From the NCBI RefSeq assembly GCF_015704865.1, contig NZ_JADQTO010000051.1, forward strand, positions 1 to 37,080: a stretch of 37,080 bases of DNA, written 5' to 3'. Shown piece by piece: positions 30,674-37,080 of the stretch. The stretch's first letter is position 1, and the number at the start of each line of letters is the position of its first letter. The translations under genes and the position numbers were made by a program. The DNA is from Actinoplanes aureus. Its GTDB lineage: Bacteria; Actinomycetota; Actinomycetes; Mycobacteriales; Micromonosporaceae. The notes under the pieces are model-generated. The model ran no database searches. It saw only the letters and a program-made list of their open reading frames with translations, and was not told the origin of the DNA.

Positions 30674-31942
30674 ATGGGCACCACAGATACGCACCCGTAC
30701 TCGCCCGTGAGGTCATGGTCGGGCGTTGCCGTCATCACCGCCAGCCTGTTCACCTTCGTCACCACCGAGCTGATGCCTATCGGCCTGCTCACCCCGATGA
30801 GCGACCACCTGAAGGTGTCGCCCGGCGTCGCGGGATTGATGGTCACCCTGTACGGGATCTCCGCCGGGCTGGGCGTGCCGTTCATCGTGGCGTGGTCCAG
30901 GCACGTCAACCGGCGCCTGCTGCTGTCCGCGCTGTTGGCGATTCTGGCCTTGGGGAACCTGCTCACCGCCGTCTTGCCGAACTTCGCGTTGATCGTGGCG
31001 ACCCGGCTCGTCATGGGGTTCGCCAACGGTGTCTTCTGGGCCATCGGCGTCAGCATGGCGATGCGACTGGTACCGCAACGTCTCGCCTCCCGCGCATCGG
31101 CGATCGCGCTGTCCGGCATCTCGATCGCCGCGGTGGCAGGCATCCCCCTCGGCACGTACCTGGAAAGCCTCACCAGCTGGCGCGCCACCTTCCTCATCTG
31201 GGCGGGTCTCAGCACGCTGGTGTTCCTCGCCGTCACCGTGGTGGTTCCCTCGCTGCCCTCGCAGAACGCCGTCCCCGTCCGGGAAGTCTTCCGACTGCCG
31301 CTCCAGAACAAGCAGCTGCGTCTGGTGATGCTCGCCGTGACGCTGTACGTGCTCGGCCACTTCGGCGCGTACACCTTCATCCGGCCCTTCGCGGAGGAAC
31401 ACACATCCGCATCCGCCGCATTCATCAGCGCCCTGCTCATCATGTACGGCGTTGGCGGCGCGGCCGGCAACTTCATCGCCGGCTACACGGTGACCAAGAA
31501 TCCACGGCTCAGCTTCATCATCGCCTGCGCCGGGCTCGTGACCGCGATGCTGCTGCTACTCACCGTCGGCCACACCCGGACCGGGCTGATCCTCGCCGCC
31601 GCCCTCTGGGGAGTGTCCTTCGGCGCCGCGAACCTGTGCCAGATCACCCTGATGCTCGGCGCCGCACCCGACAAGTTCGAGGCGGCCATGTCCATCAACA
31701 CCCTCGGATACAACACATCCATCGCGCTCGGCGCCCTGATCGGCGGATCGCTCACCGACGCCCTCGGCGTCGACAGCGCTGTCTGGTTCGGCGTCACCCT
31801 GACGTGCGCCGCACTGCTCGTCACCCTCGGCACACGCCACAAGACCAGCGATCAAGGCTTAGCTCAGTCTCGAGCCGCAAACGTCCTGCCGCGTCACGCC
31901 CGTCCGGAGGTGACCGAACTGCCTGAGGCGCGGACCGGCTGA
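30674..31942 (+). CDS. MFS exporter, DHA1 family
   Basis: This 422-residue protein has 12 predicted membrane helices and the DHA1 plan. The first helix contains FTFVTTELMPIGLLTPMSDH, as in AraJ/YdhP/PbuE-like exporters, and the helix 2-3 loop is shortened to WSRHVNRRLLL. Later motifs are GFANGVFWAIG and SWRATFLIWAGL. The cytoplasmic tail of about 30 residues is hydrophilic. It starts at ATG 30674 with AAGAAAG upstream. These proteins use the proton gradient to export drugs, nucleosides or sugars, and the substrate cannot be given. It is likely controlled by the divergent LysR protein. Confidence 0.88.
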   Translation: MGTTDTHPYSPVRSWSGVAVITASLFTFVTTELMPIGLLTPMSDHLKVSPGVAGLMVTLYGISAGLGVPFIVAWSRHVNRRLLLSALLAILALGNLLTAVLPNFALIVATRLVMGFANGVFWAIGVSMAMRLVPQRLASRASAIALSGISIAAVAGIPLGTYLESLTSWRATFLIWAGLSTLVFLAVTVVVPSLPSQNAVPVREVFRLPLQNKQLRLVMLAVTLYVLGHFGAYTFIRPFAEEHTSASAAFISALLIMYGVGGAAGNFIAGYTVTKNPRLSFIIACAGLVTAMLLLLTVGHTRTGLILAAALWGVSFGAANLCQITLMLGAAPDKFEAAMSINTLGYNTSIALGALIGGSLTDALGVDSAVWFGVTLTCAALLVTLGTRHKTSDQGLAQSRAANVLPRHARPEVTELPEARTG

Positions 31943-31966
31943 CCCTTAATTCCCTATCCTCAACAT

Positions 31967-32949
31967 GTGCGCCTTTTGCGGGAAGGATTGGCGGCTGGCG
32001 ATTCTTCGCTTTGCCGCTGACCCTCTGGCTTCTGCTGATCCAGCTTCGCCACGCGCTGGCCTCCCTCAGCGATCCTGTCGCGGGCGAACAGGACTTCACT
32101 CGCGTCGTCGCCGGATTCGGCTTTCCAGCGGCGGTCCTGCTCGACCTCCAGGGCGAGGTTCTGCACGTCGCTCCGGCAAAAGAGATCCCCCTCAAGCACC
32201 ACCTGACCAAGCGATATCCGTACCTTGCCATCGCCGTGCGGCAGGGCACCCCGGTGGTCTCCGCCGTCCTGTCGTCCATTGCCGGGAGCGTGCCGGTGAT
32301 CAACTTCGCGGTTCCGTTCGACACCGTTCGAGGAACCCATGGCGGCTGACCGCTGCCATCACCGAGGACATGCTGTACGGCCCGGTAGTCGCGGCATCGA
32401 CGGCCAGTCGAATAGCCGTCGTCGGCGCCAGTGGCGTGGGCCTGCTCGTGGTGGCCGCTGTCGCTCGCGCGCGGCGCAGCCGACGCGACCTCGAACTCGC
32501 CAACGCCCAACTGGCCGACTTCATCGCCATGCTCAGCCATGACGTACGCCAGCCACTGAGCTCTATTGTCACCTACAGCCACGTGCTGATGGACGAATGG
32601 GCCGAGCTCGAGGACGCCCTCAGACGCCGATACGTCACCCGCATCGCCGCAGGAGGGCGCCGCGCCGACGGCATCGTCGAAGAAATCCTCACTTTGGCCC
32701 GAGACGACGAACAACTGCACATCCACGTGACCGACCACGGCGAGGGAGTACCACCGGAGTTCATCGATCAACTATTCGAGCGGTTCGCGCGCGCCGACAC
32801 CGGGGGTGGCCACCACCAAATCCGGCACCGGCCTCGGTCTGTATCTCGTTCACAAGCTCGCCACCGCCGGCAACCTGCAAGTCCGCTACCAGCCCAACAA
32901 ACCCCACGGCGCCACGTTCATCCTCACCCTGCCACGTCCCTCAACTTGA
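31967..32949 (+). pseudogene. Broken Cache-type sensor histidine kinase
   Basis: Pieces of one kinase lie in order in three frames. RLLREGLAAG starts at GTG 31967 and stops at 32020. A membrane helix and Cache-like sensor half (LPLTLWLLLIQLRHAL to INFAVPFDT) run in a second frame to about 32340. A third frame carries the Cache end (WRLTAAITEDMLYGPV), a second helix (GASGVGLLVVAAVA) and HisKA with LSHDVRQPLSSI, then jumps from TLARDDE straight to LHIHVTDHGEGVPPEFIDQL, losing the N-box. The end, KSGTGLGLYLVHKLATAGNL, is in yet another frame after a GGGGG run at 32802-32806. At least four lesions make it non-functional. No response regulator is adjacent. Confidence 0.82.
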
Positions 32950-33011
32950 ACTCCATTGACTGGTTCGAGGCCAATGCCGACAGCGCCCCCGGACCATCGG
33001 ACGGTGATCGT

Positions 33012-35717
33012 TCAGCCGGCGCCGGCCAGCAGGAGCGTCCGAGTCTGCTGGTAGGGACAGCCCGCGGCCGCGAAGGCGCCGGCGGTCGCGAGGATGCCTT
33101 CCTTGTCGCCGTCGAGCAGCGCGGCGGCACGGTCGAGGAGCGCGCCGGCGATGGGATTCCCGGCGGCGATCGGGCGGGTCTCGGTCAGGAGGTCGGCGGC
33201 GTTGGGATGACCGGCCAGCACGGCCGCTTCCACCCGAAGAGCGACGTGCCAGTGCATCAGGATCCCGGTGCGCCACGCGCCCGGGGTGTCCAGCCGTTCC
33301 AGGGCGAGCGCGGGCTTCCCGTGGTGCAGCAGGGCGATGGCCTCGAAGGCGGGGTGGTAGCCGGCGCGATCCTGGGTGGTGACGCCCAGCTGGTCGAGGA
33401 CGGCCAGCCACTCGTCGCGGGCGGCCTGGTCGCCTTGCAGGTCGTGGACCATCGCGACCGCGGCGGCCACCGGGCCGAGGTTTCTGGCCGGTGGGCGGCC
33501 CGCCTGCGTCCAGCCGTCCAGGAACCGGCCGCTGGCCGCGATCACGTCGGTGGCGTGGCCGGCGAGGGCGTCGGCCATGAGGATGCGGGACGTCGCGACG
33601 TGCCCGGCCTCGGCCAGCAGCGGCAGGTCGCGCAGCCGGCGGCCCCAGCGCCGGGCCGCCACCAGATCGCCGACGGCGATGCCGGTCGCGGTGGCGATCA
33701 GGAGCGCGTCGATCAGCTCGTCGGCGACGTCCGGGGTGAGGGGCAGGGGGTCGAGCAGCTCGACGCGGCTACGGGCGGTGGCCGCGGCGGCGGACTCGTC
33801 GCCCGCGCGGCGCTGCGCCCCGGTCAGCGCGAAGAGGGCGCCGCACTCGGCCAGGGGATCGTCGAGGCGGCGGGCCAGTTCCACGGCGCGCTCAGCGAGG
33901 GCCATCATCCGCGACGCGGCGTCCTCGCTCTGTTCGGCGAAGGACGCATAGCCCGCGGTGGCGCAGTCGGCGAGAGCGACGGCGGCCTGTGCGGCGGGGT
34001 CGTCGCCGGCCAGCTGTCGCGCCCGGGACAGCAGAGCTGCCGGCTCGTCACGCGGCGGAAGCTGGGCGAAGGCTCCGGACTTGCGGAAGTAGGTAGTGGT
34101 CGCGGTGGCGAGGTCCCGCGCCGCGTCGGTCGTGTCGCCGGCGGCGTCCGCGGCGGCCCGCCAGAGCCGGTACGCGTCGTCGCCGCGCATCCGGCACGCG
34201 GCCACGGTCGCGGCATGCCGCAGGGCGGCGGGATCGTCAGCCAGGGCGGCCGCCTGCTCGTACCGCTGCTGGGACTCGCCGATCAGGTTGCGGTCAAAGG
34301 CCAGGCGCCCGAGCAGCAGGGCCAGGCGGTGCGCCTCGGCACGCCGGCCGGGGCGGTCGGCGGCCCAGCTCAGGGCCGCCCGGAGGTCATCGGCCACCGC
34401 GTCGAACCTGGCCCGCCAGCCATCTTTCCCCGAGGCTGCGAGATCCTCGGCGGCCTCCAGGCACCAGCGCAGATGCCGGCCGAGCGCGGCCTCTTGCTCG
34501 CCGGCCGCGGTGAGCTGCTCGATCCCGTACTGCCGGATGGTCTCCAAGGCTCGATAGCGGGTGCCGCCGGCCGACGCGATCACGCTGAGCAGGCTCTGAT
34601 CGGCGAGCCGCGCCAAGCCGTCGACGACGTGGCCGGGCGCCAGCGGGTCGAAACCGGCCACGGCCGTGGCGGCCGGAGCGGTGAACGGCGAGACGAACAC
34701 CGCGACCCGGCGCAACAGGGCCAGGTCGTCGCCGGTGAGCAGCGCCTGACTCCAGTCGAGCATCGCCCGCACCGAGCGGTGCCGGTCGTCGGCCCGGTAC
34801 CCGCCGACAAGCAGCCGCAGGTGGTCGGAAAGGCCGGCGACCAGCCCGTCGAGCCCGAGCGTCGGCAGGCGCGCGGCGGCCAGCTCGATCGCCAGCGCCA
34901 CGCCGTCCAGCTTCCGGCACAGGTCGGCGATCTGCTCGACCTGGGCGGCCTCGACGGTCCAGCCCACGGCGGCGGCCCGATCGCGGAACAACTCGACCGC
35001 ATCCGACTCGCCGTCGAGAGACAGCGGCGGGACGTGGTAGACCCACTCGAACGGCACCATGAGCCGGGCCCGGCTGGTGGCCAGCACGCTCACCTGCGGG
35101 CAGCGCGCCAGCAGACGCTCGACGAACGGCGCGACTCCGTCGGCCACGTGCTCACAGTTGTCCAGCACCAGGAGGGCGCGCCGGTCGGCCAGGGCGGCCG
35201 GCACCGAGTCGTCGATGCTGCGGCCCTGCTGCTCGCCGAGGCCGACCGCGGCCGCGACCGCCGCCGCCACCATCGCCGGGTCGGTGACCGGCACCAGGTC
35301 GACGAACCAGACGCCGTCGGGAAAGGCGCCGGCCAGGTCGGCGGCCACGGCCAGCACGAGCCGGGTCTTGCCGACGCCGCCGGGGCCGACGGCGGTGACC
35401 TGGCGGTGGCCGGTGACGGCGCCGCGCAGCGCGTCGCGTTCCCGGGCACGGCCGATGAACCGGCTCAGTGGCGCCGGCAGGGCGACCGGCGCGTGCGTCG
35501 GCCGGGCGGGTTCGGCGGCGAGGTCGGCGAGCGCCCGCCGATCCGCCGCGCCGAGCTTGCGCAGCAGCGACGACACGTGGGTCTCCACCGTGCGTACCGA
35601 GATGAACAGTTGGGCACCGATCTCGGCGTTGCTGCGGTGCTCCCCGACCAGGGCCAGGATCTCGGCCTCACGAGGCGAAACCCCCGATGGGGCTGGCTGC
35701 TTCGACACGAGCGCCAT
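33012..35717 (-). CDS. LuxR-type regulator with N-terminal HTH and signalling ATPase
   Basis: This 901-residue protein carries a GerE/LuxR helix-turn-helix at about 13-65 (VSPREAEILALVGEHRSNAE, then FISVRTVETHVSSLLRKLGA). This is at the N-terminus rather than the usual C-terminal place. A STAND/NB-ARC ATPase follows: Walker A VGPGGVGKTRL and Walker B RALLVLDNCEHV, then LATSRARL and LDGVALAIELAAARL. About 450 residues of helical TPR-like repeats end the protein. The open frame runs up to 36086, but coding character and the divergent VOC gene set the start at ATG 35717. Such proteins sense a ligand through the repeats and switch on transcription upon ATP-driven assembly. The neighbouring VOC pair is the likely target. 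Confidence 0.88.
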   Translation of the reverse strand: MALVSKQPAPSGVSPREAEILALVGEHRSNAEIGAQLFISVRTVETHVSSLLRKLGAADRRALADLAAEPARPTHAPVALPAPLSRFIGRARERDALRGAVTGHRQVTAVGPGGVGKTRLVLAVAADLAGAFPDGVWFVDLVPVTDPAMVAAAVAAAVGLGEQQGRSIDDSVPAALADRRALLVLDNCEHVADGVAPFVERLLARCPQVSVLATSRARLMVPFEWVYHVPPLSLDGESDAVELFRDRAAAVGWTVEAAQVEQIADLCRKLDGVALAIELAAARLPTLGLDGLVAGLSDHLRLLVGGYRADDRHRSVRAMLDWSQALLTGDDLALLRRVAVFVSPFTAPAATAVAGFDPLAPGHVVDGLARLADQSLLSVIASAGGTRYRALETIRQYGIEQLTAAGEQEAALGRHLRWCLEAAEDLAASGKDGWRARFDAVADDLRAALSWAADRPGRRAEAHRLALLLGRLAFDRNLIGESQQRYEQAAALADDPAALRHAATVAACRMRGDDAYRLWRAAADAAGDTTDAARDLATATTTYFRKSGAFAQLPPRDEPAALLSRARQLAGDDPAAQAAVALADCATAGYASFAEQSEDAASRMMALAERAVELARRLDDPLAECGALFALTGAQRRAGDESAAAATARSRVELLDPLPLTPDVADELIDALLIATATGIAVGDLVAARRWGRRLRDLPLLAEAGHVATSRILMADALAGHATDVIAASGRFLDGWTQAGRPPARNLGPVAAAVAMVHDLQGDQAARDEWLAVLDQLGVTTQDRAGYHPAFEAIALLHHGKPALALERLDTPGAWRTGILMHWHVALRVEAAVLAGHPNAADLLTETRPIAAGNPIAGALLDRAAALLDGDKEGILATAGAFAAAGCPYQQTRTLLLAGAG

Positions 35718-35807
35718 TCTCGCGTACGCCTCGGTGTTGTTTCTCCGTGGTGTTCTCCGTGCTCGGCACGGATGCCGGCCGTGCCCGGCCGGCGGCAAGC
35801 TGTTCGC

Positions 35808-36161
35808 ATGTCCATCAAGACCATCATCGTTCCGGTACGGGACCTGGCCGCCGCCAAGACGCTGTACGGCACCATCCTGGGCGTGGAGCCCTACGCGGAC
35901 GAGCCTTACTACGTCGGCTTCCGGGTCGGCGACCAGGAGATCGGCCTGGATCCCAACGGCCACAACCACGGGATGACCGGTCCGGTCGGCTACTGCCACG
36001 TCAGCGACGTCACCGCGAGCCTGCGCGCGGCCGTCGCAGCGGGCTGGCGTACGCGCCAGGACGTCAAGGACGTCGGCGCCGGACAACTGGCCGCCATCGT
36101 CGAGGACCCCAACGGCAACGTCCTCGGCCTTCTCCAGCGCTTCGAAAGGAATCCGTCATGA
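35808..36161 (+). CDS. VOC family protein, single module
   Basis: This 117-residue protein opens IKTIIVPVRDLAAAKTLYGTILGVEP and closes VEDPNGNVLGLLQRF, the two ends of a VOC repeat. The middle carries PVGYCHVSDVTASLRAAVAAG. Start ATG 35808 lies 90 bases from the divergent regulator gene; the ribosome site is weak (GGCGGCAAG about ten bases upstream). Its stop overlaps the next start as ATGA, so the two VOC genes are coupled. Function may be a dioxygenase-like or binding protein; no clear full set of metal ligands can be asserted. Confidence 0.85.
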   Translation: MSIKTIIVPVRDLAAAKTLYGTILGVEPYADEPYYVGFRVGDQEIGLDPNGHNHGMTGPVGYCHVSDVTASLRAAVAAGWRTRQDVKDVGAGQLAAIVEDPNGNVLGLLQRFERNPS

Positions 36162-36769
36162 CCAGCATCGAGCACATCACCCTCGAGGTCGCCGACCCCA
36201 CCGCCGCCAAGATCTTCTACACCGACGTTCTCGGCCTGGGCGCCTGGGTTCGCGTCCGGGCCTCGGAAGAGCCGACGACCGGCTTCCGCGGGTTCACCCT
36301 GTCGCTGATCTGCTCGCAGCCGGCCAACGTCAACGCGCTCATCGACGCGGCGCTCGAGGCCGGCGCCACCACGCTGAAGCCGGCCGAGAAGTCCCTGTTC
36401 GGCTACGGCGGCGTCGTGCAGGCTCCGGACGGGACGATCGTGACGGTGGCGTCCTCGTCGAAGAAGGACACCGGCCCGGCCACGCGCCAGATCGACGACA
36501 TCGTGATCCAGCTGGGTGTGGCCGACGTGGCCGCCGCCAAGCGATTCTACGTCGCGAGCGGCCTCACGGTGGGTCGCAGCTTCGGGAGCAAGTACGTCGA
36601 GTTCGAGGCCGCTGCCCGTACGGTGAAGTTGTCGCTGTTGAAACGAAAGGCTCTCGCCAAGGCTGCCGGAGTCGCCGTGGACGGCGCCGGATCCCACCGA
36701 GTCGTGATCGGTGGCGGCGCCGCGCCGAAGACCGATCCGGACGGGTTCGTGTGGGAGGCGGCGAGCTGA
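36158..36769 (+). CDS. VOC family protein, two modules
   Basis: This 203-residue protein contains two VOC units in tandem. The first runs from EHITLEVADPTAAKIFYTDVLGLG to VVQAPDGTIVTVAS, the second from IDDIVIQLGVADVAAAKRFYVASGLTVG to DPDGFVWEAAS. ATG 36158 overlaps the upstream stop, and GAAAGGA lies seven bases before it. With the preceding gene it forms a two-gene operon divergent from the LuxR/ATPase regulator. The product may act with the single-module protein as a mixed assembly; this is inference. Confidence 0.85.
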   Translation: MTSIEHITLEVADPTAAKIFYTDVLGLGAWVRVRASEEPTTGFRGFTLSLICSQPANVNALIDAALEAGATTLKPAEKSLFGYGGVVQAPDGTIVTVASSSKKDTGPATRQIDDIVIQLGVADVAAAKRFYVASGLTVGRSFGSKYVEFEAAARTVKLSLLKRKALAKAAGVAVDGAGSHRVVIGGGAAPKTDPDGFVWEAAS

Positions 36770-37001
36770 GCCGGGGCGTCAGGGCAGCGGCGCCCGGGCG
36801 GGTGTCGCGTGGGGCGGCAGGGGTTCGGAGCCTAGATCCGCGCAGATGTTCTGCTTAGCCGGCCGGTAGGCGGGATGGAGTGCCCTTGGCCGCGGCGGAA
36901 CGCGTCGCGCGCTGTGGTCGAATCTCGCCGTCCCGACGTCCGGATCTGCCGAGAGCGGATGCACGGATGAGATCACCGTCGATGATCGTTATCGTGACGG
37001 C

Positions 37002-37080
37002 ATGACAACTGGATCCCGCCTTGCGGTGGTGTCGGGTGGCGGAACCGGCATCGGTAAGCAGATCGCTCGCATGTTCGCCA
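37002..37080 (+). CDS. Short-chain dehydrogenase/reductase, N-terminal part
   Basis: The window ends 26 codons into this gene. The visible sequence, RLAVVSGGGTGIGKQIARMF, is the first strand and nucleotide-binding loop of an SDR enzyme, with the TGxxxGIG motif as SGGGTGIG. ATG 37002 is the natural start. No strong ribosome site is seen. The 232-base gap before it contains no supported gene. Substrate unknown. Confidence 0.8.
   Translation, partial: MTTGSRLAVVSGGGTGIGKQIARMFA

Noticed and set aside
31965..35807. A single plus-strand frame open for about 4.2 kb before the VOC gene
   Set aside because: It is an antisense shadow of the LuxR/ATPase gene, joined to part of the broken kinase; high GC keeps it free of stops. 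Only the last 117 residues (from 35808) are a real protein.
36779..36976. Minus-strand ORF of 65 residues before the SDR gene
   Set aside because: Pro/Arg/His-rich, no ribosome site, no family resemblance; not supported as a gene.

Overview
High-GC DNA with actinobacterial habits: GTG starts, AGGAGG ribosome sites, long stop-free antisense frames, PT-rich linkers, and CBM2/CBM13-armed secreted enzymes. The gene style fits a filamentous soil or plant-litter actinomycete of the Micromonosporaceae type (Actinoplanes-like). That assignment is inference from gene style; no marker gene is present. No rRNA, tRNA, CRISPR array or intact insertion sequence was seen.

Layout. 1-5082 is accessory and partly decayed: a GNAT acetyltransferase, a frameshifted membrane protein, a broken HEAT-like gene, a TetR-type regulator with an extra C-terminal domain, two small damaged minus-strand genes and a VOC protein. 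5128-11652 (minus) is a compact sugar-uptake operon: ROK regulator, lipoprotein binding protein, double-NBD ATPase, two permeases and an SMP-30 lactonase. The five structural genes overlap or nearly abut. 11779-24641 is a secreted plant-polysaccharide block: lipoprotein CE1-like esterase, GH5 cellulase with CBM2, second ROK regulator, RTX protein, CE1 esterase with CBM2, and a translationally coupled operon of SGNH esterase-CBM13, GH27-CBM13 and GH43-CBM6-CBM4_9. A CebR-type palindrome TGGGAGCGCTCCCA lies beside a near-consensus promoter for the cellulase. A 13/14 copy lies inside the promoter of the CBM2 esterase. Between these genes lie fragments of other genes: CPBP protease, histidine kinase, response regulator, lipocalin-like hydrolase and a second RTX tail.

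24962-37080 is more ordinary: an intracellular GH13 branching-enzyme-like protein, a DUF998 membrane protein divergent from a DGPF/YCII plus ECF42-type sigma pair, a LysR regulator divergent from an MFS exporter, a histidine kinase pseudogene with at least four lesions, a 901-aa LuxR/ATPase regulator divergent from two coupled VOC proteins, and the start of a short-chain dehydrogenase. The gap 36770-37001 holds no gene I can support.

How it works together (inference): secreted esterases deacylate hemicellulose, GH5/GH27/GH43 release cello-oligosaccharides, galactose and arabinose or xylose, and the CUT2-type importer takes up a monosaccharide whose lactone may be opened by the SMP-30 protein. 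The two ROK proteins and a CebR-like LacI repressor encoded elsewhere would set expression. The most unusual features are the mosaic of deletion remnants at 15.8-16.8 kb and the operator-dense spacer at 19.8-20.1 kb.
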